Positions 48,799 through 57,012 of a DNA stretch of 64,000 bases are shown piece by piece; positions within the stretch are counted from its first letter, which is position 1, and each line of letters opens with the position of its first letter. The position numbers and the translations under genes were made by a program. Origin of the DNA: an uncultured Oscillospiraceae bacterium (GTDB lineage: Bacteria; Bacillota; Clostridia; Oscillospirales; Oscillospiraceae). The stretch is taken from assembly GCA_947624385.1 (NCBI GenBank), contig CANQJZ010000002.1, forward strand, positions 41,926 through 105,925, given 5' to 3'. A model generated the notes under the pieces. The model saw nothing but the letters and a program-made list of their open reading frames with translations. It had not been told where the DNA came from and did no database searches.

Positions 48799-50484
48799 TT
48801 ATGCCTGAGAGCGGGTGAAGCTGATGTATGTGAGCGAGCCGTCTTTGTTGCCCAGAGACATGTTCCGGTTGCTCTTTATGGGCACGGCCGCCGACGTCAT
48901 GGGCCCGCCGGCCACGGCCGGGTCCGCTATCAGGTATTCGCCCAGGGTCTCGTCATAGCCCACCGCGACCACGAAATGGGTGTTGGCGGTGGACAAGTTG
49001 TGTACGGGGATGATGATGGGGCAGCCGTCCGCCAGGGACCGGTCGATGATGGTCCGCAGGTCGTCAACCGAGGCGGCGGCGCTGATGTGGACCTTATAGG
49101 TGTACCCGTCGGAGCCGGCCAGCGTGGTATTTGGACCCACGTTCGCCGCGTCGCTGCCCGGGGCCGTCCAGTCATAGGGCCCGTATTTATCCCAGCCCAG
49201 GATGAGATTCGCGGCCATGGAAAAGCTGGTGGCCAGACAGCAGCCCCGATTTCCCTGAGAAAGGCCGCTGACCTTGCTCAGGTTCTCCAGCGGGCGGGTG
49301 GCCTTGAACTCGTACAGGGCTGGGTATCCGGCGGTATCGTAGGCGCTGGTGAAGCGCTTGCCGTCGGCGCTGAGGCACCGGACCGTGAACACATACCCCA
49401 CCTGGTCCCGTGCGTCGGTCCAAGTGAAGCTGGTACCCGTGGTGTCCCCAAGCTTGTCCCAGCCGCCCGGACCCCGGAGGTATACCCGGTACCGGGCCGC
49501 GCCGGCCACCGCGTCCCAGGTGAGCTCCATGCCCTTGGATGTGCTCACGGCGTTTTTGATCTTCGGCGCGGCGATATAAATCACGCTCTTGCCCGCTGTG
49601 TCGTAGGCGCTGGTGAAGCTCTTCTTGTCCGCGGCCAGACACCGGACCGTGAACGTATAGCGCTCGCCGCTCTTGGCCCCGGTCCAGAGAAGGCTCGTCC
49701 CGGCGGTGTCCCCGATGCGCTGCCAGCCGGAGGCCGTCTTGTAATACACCCGGTATTGGGCCGCGCCGGGCACCGCGTCCCACTGCACCCGCACGCCGCC
49801 GTCGGCGCAGCTGACCTGCCGCAGCATCGGCGGGGCCACATAGGTCACGGTCCGGCCCACGGTATCGTAGGCGCTGAGAAAGCTCTTTTTATCCCCCGCC
49901 AGGCACCGGACCGTGAACGTATAGCGCTCGCCGCTCTTTGCCCCGGTCCAGGTGAAGCTCGTCCCGGCGGTGTCCCCGATGCGCTGCCAGCCGGAGGCCG
50001 TCTTGTAATACACCCGGTAGCCCCCGGCCGCGCCGGCCACGGCGTTCCATTGCAGCCGCACTCCGTTTGCCGCGCAGTCAGCCTGGGCGATCGTCGGCGC
50101 CGCCACGTAGGACAGGCTCTTTCCGGCGGCGTCATAGTACCCGCCCTGGCCCGCGGCGTCAAAGGCCCGGACCGTGAAGGTGTACGTGGCGCCGCTTTTG
50201 GCGCCCACCCAGATCAGGGTGTTGGCCCCGGTCTCGGCGATACGCTGCCAGCCGGAGGCCGCCTTGTAATAGACCCGGTACTTTGCCGCGCCGGGCACCG
50301 CCGACCAGGCGATCTTCGCCCCCTGCGCCGTGCAGGAGGGCGTCCCCAGCGCCGGGGCGGGCAGCTTGTCCGTCGCGGCGGATACGGCGGCAGGCTCCGC
50401 CGTGGCCCCGTCAGCAAGCGCCGGAACGGCGAAGGACAGGACCGTCAGCAGAGCCAGAATAAGACACGGTATTCTCTTTATCAT
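48799..50484 (-). CDS. Secreted C39-like peptidase with four fibronectin-like repeats
   Basis: 561 residues. Signal peptide (ending ALA, about 24), four tandem repeats of about 88 residues (each with GYRVYYKTASGWQRIGDTAGTS-like cores, broken here by repeat), then a C-terminal papain-fold domain of the peptidase_C39_2 type: GNRGCCLATSFSMAANLILG with the Cys, NTHFVVAVGYD with the His and LIADPA with the Asp. Such enzymes may cleave peptides or peptidoglycan crosslinks outside the cell. The repeats resemble the C-terminal repeats of the giant surface protein, suggesting a common wall ligand. SD GAGGAAACG precedes ATG 50484. Confidence 0.85.
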   Translation of the reverse strand: MIKRIPCLILALLTVLSFAVPALADGATAEPAAVSAATDKLPAPALGTPSCTAQGAKIAWSAVPGAAKYRVYYKAASGWQRIAETGANTLIWVGAKSGATYTFTVRAFDAAGQGGYYDAAGKSLSYVAAPTIAQADCAANGVRLQWNAVAGAAGGYRVYYKTASGWQRIGDTAGTSFTWTGAKSGERYTFTVRCLAGDKKSFLSAYDTVGRTVTYVAPPMLRQVSCADGGVRVQWDAVPGAAQYRVYYKTASGWQRIGDTAGTSLLWTGAKSGERYTFTVRCLAADKKSFTSAYDTAGKSVIYIAAPKIKNAVSTSKGMELTWDAVAGAARYRVYLRGPGGWDKLGDTTGTSFTWTDARDQVGYVFTVRCLSADGKRFTSAYDTAGYPALYEFKATRPLENLSKVSGLSQGNRGCCLATSFSMAANLILGWDKYGPYDWTAPGSDAANVGPNTTLAGSDGYTYKVHISAAASVDDLRTIIDRSLADGCPIIIPVHNLSTANTHFVVAVGYDETLGEYLIADPAVAGGPMTSAAVPIKSNRNMSLGNKDGSLTYISFTRSQA

Positions 50485-50507
50485 AGGCGTTTCCTCGCTG
50501 TTTACAG

Positions 50508-50527
50508 CCTCCCGCCCGTGCGGGAGG
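50508..50527 (-). terminator. Hairpin after the MATE gene
   Basis: CCTCCCGC and GCGGGAGG form an 8-bp stem with a 4-base loop between the MATE stop and the peptidase start; no T-run. Confidence 0.4.
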
Positions 50528-50595
50528 TCCGTTCGGCCGCGTTCACATCATGTCAGCTACATTATAATGTAACCGCCCGGGAAACGCAAGCGCGC

Positions 50596-51978
50596 TCACT
50601 CGGCGATGAGCGCCTTTCTCCGCCAGGCGCCACGGCGGAAGGCGATCCAGCTCAGCAGCGCCCCGGCGGCCCAGGACACCAGCAGCGATACGAACAGCGC
50701 CTGGGGCTGACCCTTGGGATACGCCTCTGTGCGCGTGAGATACGCCAGGCCGTAGGCCACGGGCACCCGGATGACGATGGTGGAGACCATGGTGATCCAC
50801 ATGGGCGTGGCCGTATCGCCCGCGCCGCGCATCACGCCGCCCAGCACCTGGGTCACCGCCACGCAGATATAGCCCACCGCCAGAATGCGCATCATGCGCA
50901 CCGCCAGGTCCATCAGCTCCGGCGTGTCCGTGAACAGGGCGAACATGTACCGGCTGGCGAACAGCAGCAGCGTGGTGATACCGGCGGACACCGCCACCGC
51001 GATAATGCCGCCCTGCTTCAGGCCCTTGTCCACCCGGTCCATTTTTCCCGCGCCCACGTTCTGTCCGGCGTATACGCTCAATGCCTGGCCGAAGCTCATG
51101 TTGGGCATCATGGCGAAGCCGTCCACCCGCATGATGATCACGTTGCAGGCCATCACCATCTCCCCCATGCTGTTGGTCAGGGACTGGACCACCAGCATGG
51201 CCATGGACATGATGCCCTGGGTGATGCCGGAGGGGATGCCGAGTTTAATGATCCGCCAGGAGGCGTCTTTGGTCATGCGCAGGGTGCGCCAGTTCAGGTC
51301 GAACACGCTGCGCATGTGCAGCAGCTTCACCAGGCACAGCGCCGCCGATATGGCCTGGGCAATGATGGTCGCCAGGGCCACGCCGGGCACGCCCAGGCCG
51401 AAGCTGGCCACGAACCACACGTCCAGGAAGATGTTGAGTATCGTCGCCAGCAGCAGAAAGCCCAGGGCGGAGAAGGAGTCGCCCAGACCGCGCAGGATGC
51501 CGGAGAGAATATTATAATATGTGAAGCCCGCCGCGCCCAGGAAGAAGATCTTCAGGTATTGGGCGCACCAGTCAAACACGGAGTCGGGCGTGTCCAGCAG
51601 CCGCAGCAGCGGCTCGGTGATGACCACGCCGATGACCATGGTGGCGACGGAGGTGATGGCCGCCAGGGTGATGCAGTTGCCGATGGCCGTGGACAGGCCC
51701 TTCCTGTCGCCGGCGCCGAACCTCTGGCTTATCACGATGCCCGCGCCGGTGGACACGCCCACGAACACCGCCAGCAGCAGATTGAAGATGGGCATGCAGG
51801 TGCCCACCGCCGCCAGGGCGTTGTCCCCCACGTACTTGCCCACCACGATGGAGTCCACCGTGTTATACAGCTGCTGCGCCACGTTGCCGATGAGCATGGG
51901 CACGGCAAATTCCATGATGCGTTTCCAGGGCGCGCCCTCGGTCATATCCCGGGCGGTGAACAGCTCCCGCAGCTTCAA
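50596..51978 (-). CDS. MATE-family efflux transporter
   Basis: 460 residues, about 12 TM helices, typical length. MATE signatures: RDMTEGAPWKRIMEFAVPMLIGN at the start, QQLYNTVDSIVVGKYVG, and the pseudo-repeat GIPSGITQGIMS. It exports cationic drugs or metabolites using Na+ or H+. The start is TTG 51978 with GGATAGGA just upstream; it places the usual MTEG motif at residue 12. The gene is downstream of a copy of the dispersed palindromic element. The substrate is unknown. Confidence 0.93.
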   Translation of the reverse strand: MKLRELFTARDMTEGAPWKRIMEFAVPMLIGNVAQQLYNTVDSIVVGKYVGDNALAAVGTCMPIFNLLLAVFVGVSTGAGIVISQRFGAGDRKGLSTAIGNCITLAAITSVATMVIGVVITEPLLRLLDTPDSVFDWCAQYLKIFFLGAAGFTYYNILSGILRGLGDSFSALGFLLLATILNIFLDVWFVASFGLGVPGVALATIIAQAISAALCLVKLLHMRSVFDLNWRTLRMTKDASWRIIKLGIPSGITQGIMSMAMLVVQSLTNSMGEMVMACNVIIMRVDGFAMMPNMSFGQALSVYAGQNVGAGKMDRVDKGLKQGGIIAVAVSAGITTLLLFASRYMFALFTDTPELMDLAVRMMRILAVGYICVAVTQVLGGVMRGAGDTATPMWITMVSTIVIRVPVAYGLAYLTRTEAYPKGQPQALFVSLLVSWAAGALLSWIAFRRGAWRRKALIAE

Positions 51979-52051
51979 ATCCTATCCCAACCTTTCCAGT
52001 ATTGTTTCTTGGCTATCCCCGTAAAGTCCTCTGTGTAAAGGGAACGCATAA

Positions 52052-52183
52052 AGCCTCCCCTGTGTAAGGGGAGGTGGGCCGCCGAATGGCGGCTCGGAGG
52101 GGTTGTTACCAGTCTTAAAGCATGGTAACAATCCCCCAGTCTCCGGCTGACGCCGGAGCCAGCCCCCTTTACACAAGGGGGCC
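52052..52183. repeat. Large dispersed palindromic element made of two inverted copies
   Basis: Arm 1 (52052-52110) and arm 2 (52124-52183) are inverted versions of one unit: GTTGTTACC/GGTAACAA inner ends, a GC hairpin (GCCGCC/GGCGGC or CTCCGGC/GCCGGAG), and an outer CCTCCCC/GGGGAGG or CCCCCTT/AAGGGGG hairpin containing TGTGTAA/TTACACA. Another single unit lies at 39068-39118. Confidence 0.7.
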
Positions 52184-52219
52184 GTCCATAATGTGCGGCT
52201 TCGCCGCCATTTAAAATAT

Positions 52220-53491
52220 CTATTCCGCCGCACGACCCAAACGCCGGCGGAACCCCGCGCACACCGCCGCGCCCAGCACGCCCAGCGCGAACATGGTCAG
52301 CGCCGGACCGGGGTTGCCGCCCGCGCCGAACAGCCGGGCCAGAGACCCGTCCGGGTCCGCCGTCAGCGGCAAGCAGACCTTATCCGTCAGAAAGCCCCCG
52401 GCGAACAGGCCCAGGGGGATGGTGAAAAACTGCAGGGTGTTCCGGCAGGCGTAGACCCGGCCCTGCATGCCGGGCGGTATGGCGCTGCGCAATATCACGT
52501 CCATGTTGGCGTTCATCACCGGCACCACGCTCCATCCCACCAGCTGGGCCAGGCACCACCAGACGGGGGTCCCGGCGAAGGCCAAAATGAAATTCTCCGT
52601 ACACAGGGAAAACAGCATGGTCCACCAGATCGCCCGGACCCGGTTTTTGGGCGGGGGCAGCACCGTTGCCAGCAGACTGCCCGCCAAAGTCGCCAGCCCC
52701 GCGCAGGAGGACACCAGCCCCAGCGCGCCCTCGCCCCCGTTGGGGCTGGACAGCACATAGGCCGGCAGCGCCGCGTCAAAGGCTGAGGCCACGAAGTTCA
52801 CCCCCGCCATGAACAGGATCAGCGTCAGGATCAGGCGGTTGCAGCCCAGCCAGGCCAGCCCCGCTCTTGTGTCGGACAAAAGGCTCCCGCCGCCGGTCCC
52901 GTCCGGCTCCGGTGTCAGGATACGCACAAAAAGCGCCAGTACCAGCGCCGCCACGGCAAAGGTGGCCAGGTCCACATATATCACGCCCTCCATCCCCGCA
53001 AACGCGAACAGCGCCGACGCCAGCACGGGGTGCGCCAGCGTGACCAGCGAGCCGGAAAGGGACCGCAGACCGCTGGCCCGCTGGTACTGCTCCCTGGGCG
53101 TGATGAGCGTCATGGCCACGTCGCTGGCCGGGGACTGGACGGTGTTCATCAGGCCGGCCACGGCGTTGAGGACATACAAATGCCCCGGCCGCAGGGCGTC
53201 CAGCCGCAGCAGGACCAGTACCGCCGCCGAACAGCACGCCGCCAGGCCGTCGCAGACCAGCATGGTCCGCTTCTTGTCCCACCGGTCGCACAGCGCCCCG
53301 GCGAAAACGCTCATGAGCACGTAGGGCCCGTAAGAGCAGATGGACAAAAGCGCCGTTCCCAGCGCCGAGCCTGTCCGCTCGTACAGCCACAGCGTCAGGG
53401 CGAAAACCGTCATCTCACTGCCCAGCTGGGAAAGGCTCTGGGTGGACCAGAGGACGAAAAAGGTCCTCAGCCCGCAATATGTATTTTTCAT
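52220..53491 (-). CDS. Major facilitator superfamily exporter
   Basis: 423 residues with about 12 hydrophobic helices. The loop 2-3 motif is ALCDRWDKKRTMLVCD (DxxxRRK-type). It resembles the MFS_3/macrolide-efflux type group (N-terminal LWSTQSLSQLGSEMTVFALTLWLYE). AAAGGAG precedes ATG 53491. A leader with competing hairpins (53542-53592) lies upstream. The substrate is unknown. Confidence 0.92.
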   Translation of the reverse strand: MKNTYCGLRTFFVLWSTQSLSQLGSEMTVFALTLWLYERTGSALGTALLSICSYGPYVLMSVFAGALCDRWDKKRTMLVCDGLAACCSAAVLVLLRLDALRPGHLYVLNAVAGLMNTVQSPASDVAMTLITPREQYQRASGLRSLSGSLVTLAHPVLASALFAFAGMEGVIYVDLATFAVAALVLALFVRILTPEPDGTGGGSLLSDTRAGLAWLGCNRLILTLILFMAGVNFVASAFDAALPAYVLSSPNGGEGALGLVSSCAGLATLAGSLLATVLPPPKNRVRAIWWTMLFSLCTENFILAFAGTPVWWCLAQLVGWSVVPVMNANMDVILRSAIPPGMQGRVYACRNTLQFFTIPLGLFAGGFLTDKVCLPLTADPDGSLARLFGAGGNPGPALTMFALGVLGAAVCAGFRRRLGRAAE

Positions 53492-53541
53492 TTCGACTTT
53501 GCTCCTTTGATGTTTTGGGTACTGTCAAACTTGCAAAGTCC

Positions 53542-53592
53542 GAGGATATCCGGTTATAGCTCCATGCAGTATCCTCAAACCTTGCATGGAGC
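53542..53592 (-). promoter_or_regulatory. Two mutually exclusive hairpins between the DtxR and MFS genes
   Basis: GCTCCATGCA (53559-53568) pairs with TGCATGGAGC (53583-53592). GAGGATA (53542-53548) pairs with TATCCTC (53570-53576), interleaving with the first. It may be an attenuator or switch in the MFS leader, or a terminator for the dtxR-family gene. Confidence 0.4.
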
Positions 53593-53673
53593 GCCGCCAA
53601 TGGCAAGGGGCAGCGTGGGCATAAAACCTCTCCTTCGGCAGTCTTGTTGCCTTTTGCGCCAAATGCGCTTATA

Positions 53674-54072
53674 CTACTTTTTGGCCGTCACGTCGGGGAT
53701 GGTCTGGCCGTGGGCGGTCATATGGGCCCGGATGGCGTCGAACGTCTCGTCGGAGATGTCGTGTTCGATCTTGCAGGCGTCCCGATAGGCGGTGTCCCGC
53801 TCCACGCCCAGGCTCATGAGCACGGCGGCGAGAGTCTCGTGCCGCTCGTAGATACGCTTGGCAATGGCCAGACCCTTGTCCTGCAGGTACAAAAGCCGGT
53901 CCTCGTCCCGGCGGATGTAGCCGTTTTCCTCCAGCTGCTTCATCGCCACGCTCACGGACGGCTTGGAGTAGCCGAGGGCGTTGGCGATGTCGATGGAGCG
54001 GACATAGCCCTTTTCCAGGGTCTGCATGTAGATGGCTTCCAGATAATCCTCCGCGGATTCATGGATATTCAT
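53674..54072 (-). CDS. DtxR/MntR-family metal-dependent repressor
   Basis: 132 residues. Winged helix N-terminal domain (SAEDYLEAIYMQTLEKGYVRSIDIANALGYSKPSVSVAMKQLEENGYI in blocks), followed by the dimerization domain with metal-ligand candidates in RHETLAAVLMSLGV and ACKIEHDISDET (Glu/His). The Cys/Met ligand of DtxR is here Cys in DACKIEHDIS. No SH3 domain, so it is the short MntR-like form. Probably senses Mn2+ or Fe2+. It is divergent from cca, and a perfect dyad lies between them. GGAGG precedes ATG 54072. Confidence 0.9.
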   Translation of the reverse strand: MNIHESAEDYLEAIYMQTLEKGYVRSIDIANALGYSKPSVSVAMKQLEENGYIRRDEDRLLYLQDKGLAIAKRIYERHETLAAVLMSLGVERDTAYRDACKIEHDISDETFDAIRAHMTAHGQTIPDVTAKK

Positions 54073-54102
54073 AATGCGCGCCTCCCGGCCTTTCTGTCGT
54101 TT

Positions 54103-54119
54103 GTAAAATCGTATTTTAC
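54103..54119. promoter_or_regulatory. 17-bp perfect dyad in the dtxR-cca intergenic region
   Basis: GTAAAAT-CGT-ATTTTAC, a 7-3-7 palindrome centred between the divergent genes; a candidate self-operator of the DtxR-family repressor. Confidence 0.5.
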
Positions 54120-54153
54120 CATAAACCTACGGGAAAAACAAGGTGGTGTTGTC

Positions 54154-55506
54154 ATGATCGCCGTACCCCCCTATGTACAGGCGCTGCTGGCGGCCCTGCG
54201 GGACGCCGGCTTTTCGGCGTACCCGGTGGGCGGCTGCGTGCGGGACAGTCTCATGGGCCGCACGCCCTCCGATTGGGACCTGTGTACCGCCGCCACCCCG
54301 GCGCAGACCGAGGCGGCCCTGGCCGGGTACCGGCTCATCGAGACCGGCGTAAAGCACGGCACCGTGACCGCCCTCACCGAATGCGGCCCGGTGGAGATCA
54401 CCACCTTCCGCACCGACGGCGAATATCTCGACCACCGACGGCCGGAGCGCGTCACCTTCGTGCCGGACCTGCGGGAGGACCTGGCCCGGCGGGACTTCAC
54501 CGTGAACGCCATGGCCCTGGACCCGTCCGGGCGGGTCGTGGACCCCTTCGGAGGTCAGGCGGACCTAGCGGTGGGCATCATCCGCTGCGTGGGCGAGCCG
54601 GACAGACGCTTTGGGGAGGACGCGCTGCGCGTTTTGCGGGCGCTGCGGTTCGCGGCAAAGCTTAACTTCTCCATCGACCCGGCCACGGCGGAAAGCGCTG
54701 TGCGCAACCGGGCGCTGCTGGACGATATCGCCCGGGAGCGGGTGTTCGCGGAGCTGACGGGCCTTCTGACCGGCCCCGGCGCGGGCCGGGTGCTGCGGGA
54801 ATACGCGCCGGTCATCTTCCAGATCATTCCCGAACTGGCGGCGGAGGAAGGCTTTGACCAGAGAAATCCCCACCACGTCCACGACGTGTGGACCCACAGC
54901 ACCATGGCAGTGGACGCGGCGCCGCCGGAGAGCGTGCTGCGGCTGACCATGCTGCTGCACGACGTGGCAAAACCCCCGTGCTTTTTCAAGGATGAAAATG
55001 GCGTGGGCCATTTTTACGGCCACGGGGAGCGGGGCGCGGAAATGGCCGACGGTATCCTCCGCCGGCTGCGGTGCGACAACGAGACCCGGGAGCGGGTGTG
55101 CCTGCTCATTGCCAACCATGATATCTGCCCGCCCCAGACCACAAGGGCCATGCGGCGGCTGCTGGCAAAGGTGGGGGAAGATGCGGTGCGGCAGCTCATT
55201 GCCTGCTGGCGGGCGGACTGCGCCGACCGGATCGACGCGGTCCTGGCGACGGACACCCCCTGGGAGACCCTGATCGGGACGGCGGAGCGGATACTGGCAG
55301 AGCTGCTGGCGGGACCGGCCCCCTGCTTTTCCGTGAGGAGTCTGGCGGTGAACGGGCGGGACATTATGGCCCTTGGCATACCGGAGGGGCCGGAAGTGGG
55401 CCGGGTACTGGCGGCGCTGTTCGACGCCGTGACCGACGGGACTGTCCCCAATGAAAGGGAGGCGTTACGCAACAAGGCCCTTGTAATCAGCCGTGAAAAG
55501 GACTAA
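54154..55506 (+). CDS. cca: CCA-adding tRNA nucleotidyltransferase
   Basis: 450 residues, class II. Head motifs GGCVRDSLMGR and SDWDLCTAA (catalytic Asp pair), then DLREDLARRDFTVNAMA, FGEDALRVLRALRFAAKL and an HD-type domain in the C-terminal part (HDVWTHS, LLHDVAKP). It adds or repairs the 3' CCA of tRNAs; the tRNA-Leu here has encoded CCA, so repair is its role at least for that tRNA. ATG 54154 follows AAGGTGG. The divergent repressor gene is 81 bp away. Confidence 0.94.
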   Translation: MIAVPPYVQALLAALRDAGFSAYPVGGCVRDSLMGRTPSDWDLCTAATPAQTEAALAGYRLIETGVKHGTVTALTECGPVEITTFRTDGEYLDHRRPERVTFVPDLREDLARRDFTVNAMALDPSGRVVDPFGGQADLAVGIIRCVGEPDRRFGEDALRVLRALRFAAKLNFSIDPATAESAVRNRALLDDIARERVFAELTGLLTGPGAGRVLREYAPVIFQIIPELAAEEGFDQRNPHHVHDVWTHSTMAVDAAPPESVLRLTMLLHDVAKPPCFFKDENGVGHFYGHGERGAEMADGILRRLRCDNETRERVCLLIANHDICPPQTTRAMRRLLAKVGEDAVRQLIACWRADCADRIDAVLATDTPWETLIGTAERILAELLAGPAPCFSVRSLAVNGRDIMALGIPEGPEVGRVLAALFDAVTDGTVPNEREALRNKALVISREKD

Positions 55507-55547
55507 TATATTGCCATTCTATTTATTAAACGGGAGATGACCTTGCG

Positions 55548-56393
55548 TTGAACATCAAAGTAACGGCGGACAGCACCTGCGATCTGACGCCGGAATTGGT
55601 CGAAAAATACGGCGTCACGATAACGCCCCTGCACGTGTCCTGCGCGGACGGGAACTATCTGGACGGGACCGAGATCACGCCGGACGAGCTTTACGCCAAG
55701 ATCGCCGCGGCGGGCGGTAAGCTGGCCTCCACGGCGGCGGTGAACGTGCAGGAGTACATCGACGTGTTCACCCGTCTGCGGCAAAGCTGCGACGCGGTGA
55801 TCCACTTCACCATCAGCTCCCAGATGTCCGCCTGTTACCAGAACGCGTGCATCGCCGCGGAGGAAGTGGGCGGCGTGTACGTGGTGGACAGCCAAAACCT
55901 CTCCACCGGCATCGCCCATCTTGTGCTGGACGCCTGCGACATGGCGAAAACCGGCATGGACCCGGCCGACATCAAAAGTGCCCTGGACGAGCGGCGGGAA
56001 AAGCTGGACGTGAGCTTCGTGGTGGACACGCTGGAGTATCTGCGCAAGGGCGGGCGCTGCACGGCGCTGGCCGCTATGGGGGCCAATATTTTAAAGCTCC
56101 ACCCCTGCATCTTCGTCAAGGACGGCCAGATGGGCGTGGGCAAGAAATACCGGGGCAAGCTGGCCGAGTGCCTGGCGGCCTATGTGCGCGACCGCCTAGC
56201 GGACATCGAAACGGTGGACACCCGGCGCATTTTCATCACCGACTCCGGCGTGGACGAGTCCATCCGCGACGCGGTGGAACAGCAGCTTCGCTCCATCGCG
56301 CCCTTTGACCAGATCATTCGCACCCGCGCCGGCTGCACCGTAAGCTGTCACTGCGGACCGGGGACCCTGGGCATCCTGTTTTACCGGAAGTGA
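55548..56393 (+). CDS. degV: DegV-family fatty-acid-binding protein
   Basis: 281 residues, standard length. N-terminal VTADSTCDLTPELVEKYGV with the DSTCD motif, then TSQMSACY-like (ISSQMSACYQNA), VDSQNLSTG and LEYLRKGGRC. DegV proteins bind a fatty acid and, as FakB, present it to the FakA kinase. The start is TTG 55548; the ATG at 55537 is out of frame. GGGAG lies upstream. No fakA is visible nearby. Confidence 0.9.
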   Translation: MNIKVTADSTCDLTPELVEKYGVTITPLHVSCADGNYLDGTEITPDELYAKIAAAGGKLASTAAVNVQEYIDVFTRLRQSCDAVIHFTISSQMSACYQNACIAAEEVGGVYVVDSQNLSTGIAHLVLDACDMAKTGMDPADIKSALDERREKLDVSFVVDTLEYLRKGGRCTALAAMGANILKLHPCIFVKDGQMGVGKKYRGKLAECLAAYVRDRLADIETVDTRRIFITDSGVDESIRDAVEQQLRSIAPFDQIIRTRAGCTVSCHCGPGTLGILFYRK

Positions 56394-56469
56394 CAGGGCA
56401 AAACATACATATTTCGACACTTTGTTCACAGGGCAAATTAAATTAATAAATTTTTTATTGATTTTGGGC

Positions 56470-56498
56470 TTGTTTTATTGCGGAAACTATATTATAAT
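56470..56498 (+). promoter_or_regulatory. Promoter of the small coiled-coil gene
   Basis: TTGTTT (56470-56475), 17-base spacer, TATAAT (56493-56498). Confidence 0.7.
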
Positions 56499-56536
56499 CG
56501 GGCGTACGAAAATAAATCACCAAGGAGGATATTCCA

Positions 56537-56872
56537 ATGCCCCGTCCCAAGGGAAGCAAGAATAAAAAAACCACCCAGACCGTCTCGCAGGTAGAGGCCC
56601 AGATCGCCTCCAAGCTGGAGGCCAAGGCCGCGCTGGAAGCCGAGCAGGCCGCCATCGCCGCCGAGATCGACAAGCAGAAGCAGCTTCTGCGGGCCAAGAA
56701 GAAGGAACTGCGGGCCGCGGAAAAGAGCATCCTGGCACTGGAGGAAAAGAAGGCGGAGGCCGAGGCCATCGCCGCCGCCCAGAGCCAGAAGGCGGAGATC
56801 GAAAAGGCGGTCTCCAAGCTGGTCAGCAGCGGCAAGTCCGCCGAAGAGATCCTGGAGATGCTCAACAAGTGA
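56537..56872 (+). CDS. Small basic coiled-coil protein of unknown function
   Basis: 111 residues. A basic N-terminus (PRPKGSKNKK), an Ala/Glu/Lys/Gln-rich coiled coil at about 15-80 and a short C-terminal helix (VSSGKSAEEILEMLN). The N-terminal RPKGSK resembles AT-hook-like DNA-binding starts, so it could be a nucleoid-associated or structural protein; no family recognised. It has its own promoter with AAGGAGG before ATG 56537, and a hairpin terminator at 56878-56905, so it is a real single-gene unit. Confidence 0.75.
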   Translation: MPRPKGSKNKKTTQTVSQVEAQIASKLEAKAALEAEQAAIAAEIDKQKQLLRAKKKELRAAEKSILALEEKKAEAEAIAAAQSQKAEIEKAVSKLVSSGKSAEEILEMLNK

Positions 56873-56877
56873 GACCA

Positions 56878-56905
56878 TTCCGGCCGGCGTTTTCGTCGGC
56901 CGGAA
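56878..56905 (+). terminator. Hairpin after the coiled-coil gene
   Basis: TTCCGGCCG pairs with CGGCCGGAA, 9-bp stem, six bases after the stop, followed by AATATTTAT. Confidence 0.65.
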
Positions 56906-57012
56906 AATATTTATCCCATTCGAGGCGGGGCTCCCGCCCCCTCGAGCTCCCCCTTGCTTGACTTACATTTTCCCGTGCTTTGACAGACTGGTATATTTAT
57001 GTGGGAGAAAAT

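Noticed and set aside
48667..52038. 1,123-codon plus-strand open frame
   Set aside because: Runs across the antisense of three well-supported genes (DUF1015, C39-like peptidase, MATE).
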